Below, piece after piece: positions 22,256 to 34,227 of a DNA stretch of 64,000 nucleotides; the stretch's first letter is position 1; each line of letters starts with the position of its first letter. A program made the position numbers and the translations under genes. A model generated the notes under the pieces. That model was not told the DNA's origin and did no database searches. It saw only the letters and a program-made list of their open reading frames with translations. The DNA comes from Arctopsyche grandis (lineage: Eukaryota; Arthropoda; Insecta; Trichoptera; Hydropsychidae): assembly GCF_051622035.1 (NCBI RefSeq), contig NC_135357.1, positions 20,264,256 to 20,328,255 on the forward strand. The letters run 5' to 3'.

Positions 22256-22698
22256 CTAACTTTTAGTTTGAATTTTGCACTTTCGCTTACAATTGAAGAT
22301 GCGAAAGGGATCGGAAGGATTTTGGCAAAATTGCAAATTTACCGTTTTATTAGACGTTCGGTGAAGGGCTTTTATCCAGTTCCAGAACCTTGTAGCTTTT
22401 GAAGCAGATTGAAATGGATTGAACGGTGTTGCAGACTGGAGACGGCAGATAGCGCATCGATCGTGTAAATAGAGTACGCGTTCAGTTGCTATTGTAGCTA
22501 TAGGTCTGGCTGTGTCTGCCACAAACGTCAAAGCCCGACATGGAGCACACCGATCATTGATCTGTGCCACCAACATTCTGCCCGCGCTACAAATATATCG
22601 TCATCACCATTGTTCTACGTGAAATACGCGGTTGCCGTTCGTGTCCTTTCCTAATTATCACGTCTGCTTTCCGATTTCGAAGATTCCGCACAGATTCG
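22256..22698 (+). other. Candidate non-coding first exon ending at a strong donor
   Basis: A G/C-richer, non-repetitive block in AT-rich surroundings that ends ATTCG|GTGAGTATT, with GT at 22699-22700. It has no long open frame with recognisable motifs. It could be the 5' UTR exon of a gene running rightwards. The evidence is composition plus one good donor only. Confidence 0.3.
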
Positions 22699-24639
22699 GT
22701 GAGTATTGACTATACAGTCCAAATCATTATTTTATTATTATTATATATGTATTTTGACTATTGTTTGGCTTGAAAACTAAGTCTTGAACGTCAAATTTGT
22801 AATGTTTATTTATTTCATTGATTAACATTTTACAGTTCATAATTTTATCAATCTTAACCCTTAATTCGTTTCTAGGTTTCGATGTTTGCGCAATCGCACC
22901 ACTTTTATGACGTTCTTTAATATTACATTTTATTCGTGCACGTGAAATTTGTTGTAATCATTCAAATTATAATTTTTATTTGAACCAATTCCTTTAAGAT
23001 ATTAAAATTCTTTTGCCAATAAAATGTATTTAACATTAGCTTGCGGTGACTTTTGAAACAGGGCATGCAATCAAGAAAAAGAAGCACAAAAATATTTTTC
23101 TATTTTTAGAAATTTTATTCTATTGATTCTTTCCAAAAAAAAATTTCAATGGTCGCATAACACAACTCGTGTTGTTGTTGTTTTTCTTAAATTTTCCATA
23201 CATAACTGAGTATACGAAAACCATAAAGTGCTTGTTTGCGTAAGAAATGCTTTAGTCGTTGGCCCCTTGTGTAATAAAAGTTAAAAATTTTGTGCGTGGT
23301 AGATATCACCATTTGATGGTTGTACTTCCTACCCGCACAGTTATTTATCGGATGGTTCCTATTCCAAGAACTATCCGACTTTTTATTACAAACCTCCTTT
23401 ACGTTTTTAATGAAATTGTTTGCTGCCATGCCTGAATGTGATATTTTCCACGTCAGTGAGCATAGGTTATCGGATATTATTTTTACTTAATTGTTCTCGT
23501 AGCCTGCGCTCATAATTATTTTTATAATTTTTGTATAATTCATAATATTCATAATTTTATTAAATCCCTTTTTTAGTAAAATACTTTTTAAACACTTCAT
23601 GTATATAGTACATAGAATGTAAATATATTCTTCATTTTCCGATCCATTTTTACGTTATATGCTTGAATATTTACTTGTATTTTGTAAAAAAAAAGGCGAA
23701 TTGATGTCTTTAACCTATTTAATGTTATTACTAATTAATTAATCATTTTACTCGTATTAAATTCAATTTTGTTATATCTTTTGTAATATCGTAAAGCAGT
23801 TGGACATCTATGATATGAACATTTTCCTATGCTATCGTTTTTAAAAGTGAAATATGTACATGAATGTGTATTAAAAGCTAATCTTCCAGATGTTTAAAAG
23901 TTTTATAAAATACATAATACATGTAACAAAGACGTCTACACATTATACATATATTATATTAAAACTGTATCAATGGTCAATAATTGCAAATATCTTATAT
24001 ATTATATATACATATGTATAATATTTATGGGGACTTTTTTTAGGGAAGAAAATACGCCTCTTTTATTACTATTACGTATTGTGATATAAAATACCCATTC
24101 ATAAGTGATAAATATCTTCTTACAATTGATAAAAAGTAATGGTTTTTCTGCAAAAACATTTTGCTCGTGTACTCTAAATAATGAATAAAATATTTAAATT
24201 TAGAAAAATAAGTCGCTTCCAGCGTAATATTTTGTGTATGAAATGATTAAAAAATTATGCGGCCCTTGGGATATATGTATGTATATCTACGCTTATTTTG
24301 AAGATGGTAATTGAAATATTTTTGAATCACTTTTTATTTTTTCGACTGTACTATAATAATTCATATAAAGATTCTATTTAATATTCTGAAACAATTGAAA
24401 ACATTTTTTTGAAGTTTAATTTTCAAATACTGTTGATAGCTTAGTAACTTACTGACAGTTTATTTTCGTATATTAAAAACAGAATTAAGTGTTTGGATAT
24501 ATAATAATTTTGTCAAATTTACATTTTCGCCAAATTTCAAGATGTTGAAAATCTGGAAATTTTTGCGAGACATTTATGGATATGAAAATCGCAGCATTTT
24601 ATACGAATCAGTGAAATTCGAGATGCTGAAAACTCTAAA
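22699..24639. other. AT-rich stretch, nothing recognised
   Basis: No coding motif, RNA gene or transposon end is seen. Confidence 0.5.
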
Positions 24640-24805
24640 ATTGCGAGAAATGTGCCAATTTGTTAGAACCGTTTCAAAAAAAACCAGATAAATTGGCACA
24701 CTCTGAAGATCGACCTGGAATCACAAACCAAGGTCTGGCCAGCAGCAACCTGTGACCACTATGTTCGAAAGCATATATGCTAACCACTAGCCCACGCTGT
24801 TGGTC
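24640..24805 (-). mobile_element. tRNA-derived SINE family F, degenerate copy
   Basis: It matches 56360-56550 in blocks (GCCAATTTG.., CCGTTTCA, CAGATAAA.TGGCA, ACTCTGA, GATCGAC, GTCTG.C.AGCAG) in the same order and orientation. Its tRNA-like head, at the right-hand side on the minus strand, is more worn than in the other copy. Confidence 0.6.
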
Positions 24806-25260
24806 ATGATATTTACTTTCTTTTTAGCGGGAATTACACATATTTACGGTTAGTTTTATAACTTCATAATAATAAATGATACAATTTTTCGTCCCATAAA
24901 AATCTCTTAAAATTTATTAATTAAATTATGCAAGAAAGTAATGGAACTTTTAATTATATTTTTGTTCTTTTTAAGATTTTCTTCGTATACATTTTCATAT
25001 AAATATATAACTTCTGTCGGTCAAAATACCAGATTTTCATGAAAATTTGTTTGATTTATCATTATAATCTCAGAATTTCGGAATCAAATAATACAATTGG
25101 ACGTGATTCCCGAATCCTTAGATTGCGAACCGTAGTAACAGCTGACAACAAAACTAATTTGCGAGATTGATGTAACTTTTAGAAACAGTTGGAAACTTTT
25201 ATGATTATTTTTTTTATTAGAGAGAGTTGAACTATCTTTTGTTTGTCACCTTGTAAATTT

Positions 25261-25640
25261 TCACAAAACGTTCGAATAGTCGGATTTGGATGTGTGATTA
25301 TGGATGCAGTTCGGTGGAATGCTTAGTCCAATATTCTCCCAGACTTTATTGAGTTTAACGTACGAGTACGTACCAGAGCCGGTGTCCTGGACCGCAAAAT
25401 AGGTTCTCGACAACAGCCATTTTCTTCGCACGAAGAGTTTTCGAATTAAAAGTATCGATCGCGACCGCCCCCTTGCCCGGCCTTGTCCTCCAGCGAACGA
25501 TACCGATATCTGCATGAATATTCATCGAATCATTCGTTAATTATACGGGCCGGGATAAGGAGACGATACTATGGGTTTTGTTTGGGTTCCTATCGACGAA
25601 AACGGACCCACCCACAGTTCCCGACAACTATTTACCTATG
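25261..25640. other. G/C-rich unique patch
   Basis: The block stands out by composition (for example CGCGACCGCCCCCTTGCCCG near 25459). It is not matched elsewhere in the window. An 84-codon frame on the minus strand has no family resemblance I recognise. A regulatory element or UTR exon is possible; neither is shown. Confidence 0.25.
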
Positions 25641-26174
25641 TAAACCATTCGAAAGGTGAACGTTTCTTAGGATCCCTATCCCCAAAATTTTATCCTAGAA
25701 GTACATACATACATACATATATTAAAAAAACTTTTTTTTAACATATTTTAGCGTTTGAAATATTTTTCTGATAGTTTTGATTATTTGTTGTGATAACTTA
25801 TGATTTTTTACACAATGGAGCACGATAGGCCATGCATTTGTAGATGAGCACCCTGCGCTACAAACGATTGCAAACCAAGCGGGCGCATACTTATTTCGCT
25901 GCTCATTTCATACTTTTGTCTCGGCTTTTGCCATTTTAAACTTGCCAGAAAGATCCAACTCAATTTTAAGAATTGCCAATCATCAATGTACACCGAAATG
26001 TCATCTGCGCAACCTCATGAATATCTCGTCTTTCGTACATGCTGAAATTCAAACAGTTAAAATTCAATCTAAATAAGCATGCAGCCGGGTGGTTTGCAAT
26101 CATTTGTAGCAAACCCGTCTCTCTACTCGGGCAACCAAAAGCGACCAATGATCCGCTCACATTACCCATAAGGG

Positions 26175-26475
26175 CCTCAGCACACTGGCCGTTGCGGATC
26201 TCCCGTTGCGTACGCCAGTACGTCCGTTTTCATACAAATGAGCGATAGCCGCCACACTAAGGGCCGGGCCGCACAGTGCGACTTGCGAGCGACTTGGTTG
26301 AGAGCGACCAGACCAATGCATGCAGGTAGATGGGACATGGTACACCCGTCAACTTGTTTGTCACTCACATTTCCATACATTTTTTCGTGTCGCGCAACTA
26401 GTCGGCCGACAAAGTTGCACGGTGCGGCCCGACCCTAAGCAGACGGTCCGCAAGTCCACTAGTGTGGCGGCTATC
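26175..26475. mobile_element. Older MITE carrying a nested Harbinger-like MITE
   Basis: Around the inner insertion, AGCGATAGCCGCCACACTA (26241-26259) and its inverted copy at about 26459-26478 form a palindrome once the inner element is removed. Related words (CACTGGCCGTTGCGGA near 26179, TCCGCAAGTCCACTAGTG near 26446) suggest outer terminal repeats. Exact outer borders and target duplication are unclear. Confidence 0.5.
26261..26435. mobile_element. PIF/Harbinger-like MITE
   Basis: The 175-bp element has 24-bp imperfect inverted ends (GGGCCGGGCCGCAC.. and GGGTCGGGCCGCAC..). They are flanked by TAA on both sides (26258-26260 and 26436-26438), the 3-bp target duplication typical of PIF/Harbinger. 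There is no coding capacity. Confidence 0.75.
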
Positions 26476-26479
26476 GCTA

Positions 26480-27207
26480 TTGTATTTGCATTTGTGCATT
26501 TTGAATAGTTCGATGACAGGTGCTTGTTATACCACTAATTGTACATATGTATGTAGGTACTGTGGGTACAAAAAGCGTGGTTTCAAAATACAATTACGTA
26601 TTGTTTGTAAGTATTTTTCGTTTTATATTTTCTTTAACCGGGTAAGACATACTCGAGCATCGGCGAAAACTGGGTGAAAGCTTTCCCTGAGTAAACTAAA
26701 CAACTTGTATATAGCACTCGGAAAAAAATTGCGTATCACTTTACCACTTCAATTTTTCCGTCGCTGAAAACCCTTCAGCCATAATACGAAGAGACTATAA
26801 AGGAATCCTCGTGTAATACGAAGAAATAGAGACGAAGCGGATATCCATATGTACATCGCGACATATGTCGCAAAGTCAATTTCATTTGGGAAAACGCCTT
26901 CATCAGAAATGTATTTTTGTTTATGAAATTTTTCAACCGCGAATGATGAATGTATGTACATACAATATATGAAATTTCAATATATATATAAATGTTATAA
27001 TATATCAATATTATTAAATTTGACAGCAAAAATATATGTACTCGTGCGCATTTATTGTGTTGAAAAACAAAATGTTATAAAGTACCTAGTGAATAAATCA
27101 TTTTGAATAAATTCACATGTATGTATGTATGTACATATGTACATGATATATCAGATGTCTACGCTTCTTCGCATACATTTTGATTATTTTTTTAAATTTA
27201 AAATGTA
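26480..27207. other. Spacer, nothing recognised
   Basis: AT-rich sequence with microsatellite words; no feature supported. Confidence 0.5.
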
Positions 27208-27482
27208 CTAGTGGTTTAACCGGCTTCGCCCGGTGAAAAAGGAATCGGGAGTCGGAACTGAAAAAGCAATCGGGACACGGAACTGAAAAAAGAATCGGGA
27301 TCCGAAACTGAAACAGGAATCGGGAACCGGAACTGAAAAATGAATCCGGATCCGGAACTGGAAAAGGAATCGCAATCGAAACGGAACAGACGTCGATATC
27401 GATATCGTCGTCACGGATTCTACCAACCAAAACTTACATACATATGTACATACAAAGTATCTTTCGAAATTATATACATATG
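27208..27482 (+). repeat. Repeat with CCGGCTTCGCCCGG start and 26-27-bp tandem units
   Basis: After ACTAGTGGTTTAACCGG, about six degenerate units of GAATCGGGA(N)CGGAACTGAAAAA follow (27239-27385). The same unit occurs once or twice at 37389, 48895 and 48965, so the array is a local amplification of a dispersed repeat (family E). The related phrase ACTAGTGTTTTTACCCGGCT recurs at 27484. Confidence 0.75.
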
Positions 27483-27659
27483 TACTAGTGTTTTTACCCG
27501 GCTTCGCTCGATATTTATAATATAAACCGCTTAAACATGTTTATTTATTTAAATTTATTTGAATATTCATTTATTTTTTTTATTAAATTGAACTTCACGG
27601 ATTCTACGACCCAAACAAACAAACAAACATACATACAAAATCTCTTTTGAAAATCGCAT

Positions 27660-27965
27660 ATTTTTACATACCTCCTTTACGTTTCACTTACGATTACAAT
27701 ACAGGAAAAAGTTTGCTTCTTATCCGATCGTTTTCATACTGTGCCATATTGCTCATTTTGGTCATCAATATAAGTAAATGGATCCTACGCCATTATGATG
27801 GTGCAAAAATATCGTGTAAGACGCGTTTGAAATTTGAATTTCTGAAAAGTGACTGATGTCTATCCAGTATTTAGTTTTAAACATAAATGGCGGTAGTTAA
27901 ATACTATTATTGGTATTTTTATTCAAAATAACAATTTTATATACAAATTATAAAAGAGGTATTTT
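27660..27965 (+). repeat. Repeat family A, copy 1
   Basis: About 300 bp shared with 43969-44268 (inverted), 45951-46240 and partly 55468-55635. It begins ACATACCTCCTTTACG and ends ..AAAGAGGTAT, so short inverted ends are present. It has no credible protein; it is probably a non-autonomous DNA element. Confidence 0.8.
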
Positions 27966-29493
27966 TTTAAAAAACTTATTTTATTATTATTTGTTCGTTC
28001 GTTCTGGTACAAATTAAAATTTCCTGTACAGCCTTTGACCCCAAAAAATTGTAAACTTGATGTATAGACACGAAATCGGCCAGATTATCGCGTCGTATAA
28101 ACACAGCTTAAAGCTTTTGTTGAATTTTTATGTTTTTTTTTGCTTTTAGGATGATTATTTTGGAAAAGAAAAAATTAAAAAGTGGAATTTTATTTTAATT
28201 TAGATTGTCGTGATACAGATTGGCAACCGCATCCGTAAAAGAAAATCCAGTGATTATTGTGGGCAGGTCGCGTGCGAATGAAAGGCTGGCAGGCTCCTCC
28301 GGAATTGACCCGATATCAGAAGCCCTAATCTACGACTGACCGTAAGCTTTTTATCCCTACGATATTTTCCGTGTTTCGACTTTCCATGAATCGCAAAATG
28401 TGTATGGGGTGGGTGTCGTCACAACTCCTACACAAACATCGAAACATAAATGTCGCGTGAGAGCCAATGGAATGCCACTGTATTGATAAAAATAATAAGT
28501 TATTAAATAATTTTGAAAATATCGAGTGACAATTGTTTGAGAATTTCACCTATCTATAAACTCAACTAGAGAAATTGCGACTGTTTATTAGGGGTGCCCA
28601 GTTGTTGTTACCCAACTCAGGTGTGGCAAATGGTGACAACCCATATACATACATACATATGTAGTTGCAGAGTGGGTCAGGCAAAATTGCATTCATATTT
28701 ATGTAGGTTTGCATGTACATATGTACACGTATAAAATTGTATTGTTGGGTGCATACAATATATATGTACATACATACGGACCATATAATTCAATACGATA
28801 CATATTCAGTAACAAAATTTTCGATAATTATTTTAATTCATTCCCAATAAAAAACAGATTATGTTGATTGAAATTTTCAATATCGCTGTTTGTTAATTGT
28901 TAACGGTACATAATAATTATCACTACTTCAGCTACATATTTGGAAAATTTGTCGTCTACTAGTGTGGGGATGCCTCGTATTACAAAAAGTATTATTTGTA
29001 TTGAATCTTTGATACACTCCATTAAGGCTTGAATATGAATAATTTGTTAGCTTTTAATAAGTAGCCAGTATATGTTATAAAATACTATCTCATTTACTTT
29101 TATTATACGACAATTAATTCGTTAAGTTTTAATACAAAACACGCCTTTCTAACTAGAAAATTTATAAGTACAGTCTTCCCTATAGTATACCCCACTATAG
29201 TGCGGTTCCATACAATACATATGCTCCATTCTCCCTATTATACGATCCTATAACTCCAGTTTTATTTTATTGAATACGAATATTTAATATTTCATATTAT
29301 ATAATTCGTTGATAAAATTATAAATGCATGTATTATACATCGGAAGAATAATTATCAGTTGCCGATTGCCCCTTGATTTTGTTGGAGGTGTGGTGCGACG
29401 GTGATTCATTAAAAAAAAAATCGATAAAAACACAATTAGTAAAAAAATATTTTTTCTTATGTATGGAATTTTTGATTATAATATGTAGTGGAT
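27966..29493. other. Spacer, nothing firm recognised
   Basis: A G/C-richer stretch at 28200-28460 could be a worn transposon fragment. Otherwise AT-rich, with TACATA microsatellites. Confidence 0.4.
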
Positions 29494-29873
29494 CGGTCTC
29501 CGTGATTTGACAGAATGTTAAATTACAGAAAACGCAAATATCAGAATGCAAAGATCGAAAATCGAAAGATCAAAAAAGAAAATGGTGCATGGTAAACGGT
29601 ACATACTCACTTAATTTGCGAGAGCAGGATACAACAGGAACAAGAGGAACATGCTTTTCCTCCCGTGTTAATGTGCGCGCGCAGAATACGGGAGGAAAAT
29701 CATGTTCCTCTTGTTCCTGTTGTATCCTGCTCGCGCAAATTAAGTGAGTATGTACCGTTTACCATGCACCATATTTTTTTGATCTTTCGACTTAAGATCT
29801 TTCGATTTTCGATCTTTGCCTTCCGATATTTGCGTTTTCTGTAATTTAATATTCTGTCAAGTCACGTAGACCC
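29494..29873. mobile_element. Mutator-like foldback MITE, copy 1
   Basis: A 380-bp, almost completely palindromic element: the left half (CGGTCTCCGTGA..) is repeated inverted in the right half (..TCACGTAGACCC). It is flanked by a perfect 9-bp duplication GTAGTGGAT (29485-29493 and 29874-29882). Long inverted repeats with 9-bp duplications are characteristic of Mutator-like elements. The short centre contains TGCGCGCGCA. Confidence 0.85.
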
Positions 29874-30064
29874 GTAGTGGATATATGCTGTAGAAAAAAA
29901 TGAAGAGATCTCAGAGAGGTGGAAAACGAAAGCAGCTGATGCTGGAAGTGAATACTAAGAATCCCAGGAACCGATATGCTTACGAATGTCTCCATTCTTG
30001 GGAAATCAAGATTAAGGAGACCCGATCTGCCTAAGACACATTCTCCAGTTCTTGGGTCACATAG

Positions 30065-30177
30065 CATGAAGAGGAGAAGGAGAATTTGGAAAAGCTGGTT
30101 GTGGTCAGTGGTGTGGAGGGAAGAAGAGGGAGAGGTAGAAGACATACACACTGGACCGACTAAATATGATCACCGAG
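30065..30177 (+). pseudogene. Relic of a LINE ORF C-terminus
   Basis: One frame reads ENLEKLVVVSGVEGRRGRGR followed by RHTHWTD and then stops. This resembles the basic C-terminal segment (GRRGRGRPxTRWTD) of several insect LINE polymerases. Stops directly before and after show that it is dead. Family assignment is open. Confidence 0.5.
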
Positions 30178-30179
30178 AG

Positions 30180-31129
30180 TATCTTCTACATATAGTAGGG
30201 TTCCCATTTTTGTATAACATTTTTTCAAAAATATTTAATTTTATTAAAAAAAACTCAATAAAGCCTCGATATAAAGAGTTATTTCAAAATTTTATTATGC
30301 AAAAATGTTTATAGTGTATGCAAATATAAAAATATATACATATGTATGTACATATGTATCCATGTAAAAATAGAATCATATTGTACTTAGCGCGGCAATT
30401 CTTGATATGTCAATTCTTATTTGCTGATGCTTTCATTTTCACTTTACCATTAGATAAAAATGTTATCTATTGAGAAGCGATTTGTATTACAAAATAGTGT
30501 AACGTGAATTACATATAACATGTACAGTCATTAATAGCACGTCGTCAGTTAAAAGCAGTATTAGATTTAGATTTAGTACTAGATTTTGAAGTATCAGATT
30601 TTAGCTTTTCGAATTTTCTTATAATATTTAAATAACGAGTTTGTCGATTTTCAACAATCCTAGAACTACGCAATTCAAACGTTCCAACCATAATGTGAAC
30701 TTACATATAATTTGCGTAACTTGACTAGATAAAAAAAATTGACTCATTACAACTTTAATTAAAAAAAATATTTTTTCTCTTCTCAAAAGCCACCCTCCCC
30801 CAAGGAGTTTATTAAAAAGACATATTTAATAATGCAAAATTATATTAAATAAAGTAAAAATATTTATTTAATCATAACAAAATATTTAAATAAAAAAAGA
30901 GAACACTGGCAGCTCATTTGTCAAACTAGAGAGAACAAAAGAATTTTGTCAAATAAATGAGAGCGAAAAAAGACCGATAAAATTAAAAATTTACCGGTAT
31001 TCACCGAAAACTATTTTATCGCGAATTAGGTATAAATATATGTATAGGCATATAATTGCAGATCGATGCAAATGGCGTATTGTGGATTATCTTGTCTGGA
31101 ATTTTTTTATTTTCATTATTAAATGTGAC
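30180..31129. other. AT-rich spacer, nothing recognised
   Basis: No motif, RNA gene or transposon end is seen. Confidence 0.5.
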
Positions 31130-31299
31130 TATTTCAAATTGATAAATTCACAGGCAACACAGCCCAACCAAATCGTAATAAATGTGATCAGACGGTTGTT
31201 TCGATTATGATCGAAACTTTCAAATGGTCCAAACTTTTGATAAATAAATATGATTGGTTTCAAATAAAAAAAAAAGAAATTTATTTATTATTACGAATT

Positions 31300-32170
31300 A
31301 ACTTAAAAAAATGTTCAATTGCATATTTTCATATTTCAAAATTGTTCAATAGCATTTTGCAAACTCTTCCGATGTTTCACGCAACAAATACTCCCAAATT
31401 GGCTTTCTTGTTTTGAGAGTTTGGCTAAAATTTTCAAAACAAAACAAAAGCGTTCTTATTTTGAGTTTCTTCAAATTTTCGGTTCACATCCATGTCTATT
31501 TGTTTTTTACGAATAGTTTGTACCTAGTAATTATTCAATGCAAAAACCCACCTAATATAAAAACTGCAATTACATTGACTTTATGTAAAAAAATATCACA
31601 CCTAAGAAATTTATTCAATTGTTAATTTTAATATACTTTATAGTACTATATATCGAACAATTGGACATATAAATATTATAATAAAATTTACTGATAATCT
31701 TCGTACAATTAACAGGAACAAAAGCGTCTTAACACAACACACACCGCGTAACGAAATCTGAACACTTGAAAATCCGCAATGCGACTGAGAAACAATGGAT
31801 CATGTTAAATCCTGAATAGCACAGGTCTCATAAAAATAAAAAAAATTCAATATATGCTTCAAATAGCATTGCAGTTGAGCACAAAATCTGCACCAAAATT
31901 CAGGCCGTTCATACCATTTTGTGGAAACGGCGAGCTGACATTGAAACGGTCAGAGCAAACAAATGGACTATGACTGTCATTGTTCATTATATAATGTTGT
32001 TTTATGTTTTTTCCTTATTATTTTTGTAAAAATAATATTTTTAAAGAAATTTCTGCCAGTACCGTAATCTTGGTATTCAGATTAGTTTCAGCACCGGGAT
32101 TCACGGTATCAAAAAACACCGGAATCCCGGAATCGGAAGCCCTATTCGTGAGTCGGGATTGAAAGCCCTA
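31300..32170. repeat. Repeat family C, copy ii (rearranged)
   Basis: 31315-31490 matches 33090-33230 (TTCAATTGCAT.., GATGTTTCACGCAA.AAATACTCCC). 31850-32150 matches 33925-34210, including the phrase GGACTATGACTGTCATTG and the CCGGGATTCACGGTA block. It ends near CCCGGAATCGGAAGCCCTA. Confidence 0.7.
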
Positions 32171-32214
32171 AAAAAATAAAAGTCAAATTCGGTAGAATTT
32201 GACTTTTATTTTTT
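32171..32214. other. Perfect 20-bp-stem hairpin
   Basis: Arms 32171-32190 and 32195-32214 are exact reverse complements around a 4-base loop GGTA. It lies at the right border of repeat C copy ii. Confidence 0.9.
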
Positions 32215-32975
32215 GTTAGTTTTGAGTTCGTGTTTCGTATTTTGAAATATTTACATTGATAAAATTTTATTATAAAAAAGTAAGTTGATATTATTCATTT
32301 ATTTATGGAATACGTATATATTTTATTTTAATGGAAATTTTTATTTTCTAGACGGTGAAAGTAATTTTCAACGTCATGTTATGGAATAAAAAACTTAAAC
32401 TAATATTAAAGACATTGAATCGTATTGTATTAATATTATAAGAAATATTAAAAAAATATACATATATTTTACGTCCTTACAATGTTACGACGGCATCCTC
32501 AGTTCTCGTAAGTTTTACGGTACATCGGATCGACTATATCTAATTTACGATAAAAATCTTTTTTTAATTTACCGGTAAATATCGGCATGCCGGTAGTAGG
32601 AAAAATCATTTACCGTTTACCGATTTATGAAATTGCAATCCCTAATCCACAGAGACAGCCCTCCGTGTGGCCGAATTTAGAAATAAATGGAAACAGCTGA
32701 TCATGAAGGAAGCTTTTCCATGATCACGATCCTCAGGAATGAAGCACACGACTACTGATATCGATCAAGATCCCTGAATATAAAATTTGAATATCAGACA
32801 ACTCAATTCATTTTAAATAAACAAAAGAATTCAACTTAAAAAAACTTTTGTTTTTTTCATTTGGACATGAATCGATTGTACTTCTATTAAAAGAAAAATA
32901 CAAATTTAAATGTAAGCAAGTTATATCTCATTTACTTTTATACGATTTACACTGCACACATGTATGTATGTATGT
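32215..32975. other. AT-rich spacer, nothing recognised
   Basis: No feature supported between the two repeat-C copies. Confidence 0.4.
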
Positions 32976-32976
32976 A

Positions 32977-34213
32977 TAAGTGCTTCCAATCCCGGAAGGT
33001 TACTTCAGCACCGGGATTGCGGTGCTGGGAATTTCCGATCCAGGGATCACGGTGCTAGCACCGGGATTAAATGTATAAGAAAAAAAGTTCAATTGCATGT
33101 TTTCATATTTCAAAAACGTTCAATTGCATTTTGCAAACTCTCCCGATGTTTCACGCAAAAAATACTCCCATATTGGTGTTCTTATTTTGAGAGTTTGGCT
33201 ACATTCTTTAAACTTTCGGTTTGTATCCATAGATTTCTAAGATTAAATAAAATACAATAAATAAATTAAAAAAACATCACTTTGATTCCGTCATGATAGA
33301 TTGTACCGTCTAGTAATTATTCATCGAAACAATTCACCTAAAATAAAAATTGCAATTACATACATTGACTTTATTAAAAAAATTCGGATGTGACCAACCC
33401 ACGACTTTATCTATGTATTTGAGGAATATAAGAAGGATAAAAATTCGATAATCAAACATATGTACATACATACACGTTCACACATACCGGCTATGATCAT
33501 TTTCGATACAAATTGAACACAAATGTAGGGAAACTTACACAAGACGAAAGTTCTACTTTTGATTTCTGAGAAAAACATAAAAAACCTTGAATTTCTAGAG
33601 TAAAAGTACTACTTTCTGTGTAGGAAAAAATATTGGGGTATAATATTAATAATTTCTATTACAAGTAAAACAATTTCAGTCCGATTTGATTAGCGGTTTG
33701 GCGGATAATTGAATTCAAAAACTTAAAATAAGAGGACACCTATAAGGGGAGGTACCATTTCCACTCAACTTGAAAATTTGAAAAAGTTTAAGTCGTATCG
33801 ATAAGAATTTTAGTAACCGATACTAAGTTTCAGTTCGATTGGACGAACGGTGTTCAAAAAATCCCCAAAATACACTGACACACAATACTCAGTGATCGAT
33901 TCCGAGTTCGAATCAGATAAAATATGCATCAAATATCATTGCGGTTGAGCACAATATCTGCGACACAATATAGGCCGTTCAAACCATTTCGTGGAAACGG
34001 CAAGCCGGCGTCGAAACGGATTAGAGCAAACAACTGGACTATGACTGTCATTGCAGATCCCACTATTGTTTTATGTTTTTTTCCATATTATTTTTGTAAA
34101 AATAATATTTTTAAAGAAATTTCTGCCAGCACTGTAATCCCGGTATTCAGACTAGTTTCAGCACCGGGATTCACGGTACCAGAAAACACCGGGATCCCGG
34201 GATTGGAGGCCTT
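32977..34213. mobile_element. Repeat family C, copy iii, possibly full-length
   Basis: The left end TAAGTGCTTCCAATCCCGG and the inverted right end TAAGGCCTCCAATCCCGG are similar inverted repeats 1.24 kb apart. Both flanks are GTATGTAT microsatellite, so the target duplication cannot be read. Sub-blocks recur at 12780-13290, 31300-32170, 42148-44780 and 55050-55150. No protein is credible. It is most simply a non-autonomous TIR element of unknown superfamily. Confidence 0.65.
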
Positions 34214-34227
34214 AGTATGTATGAATG

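Noticed and set aside
22256..22576. 106-codon minus-strand frame in the G/C-richer block
   Set aside because: No recognisable family or supporting splice signals on that strand; composition alone explains the open frame.
27483..27515. ACTAGTGTTTTTACCCGGCT phrase as a defined transposon terminus
   Set aside because: The phrase recurs (27208, with weaker forms at 37297 and 48810) and resembles ends of dispersed insect elements, but a second end and a target duplication could not be found.
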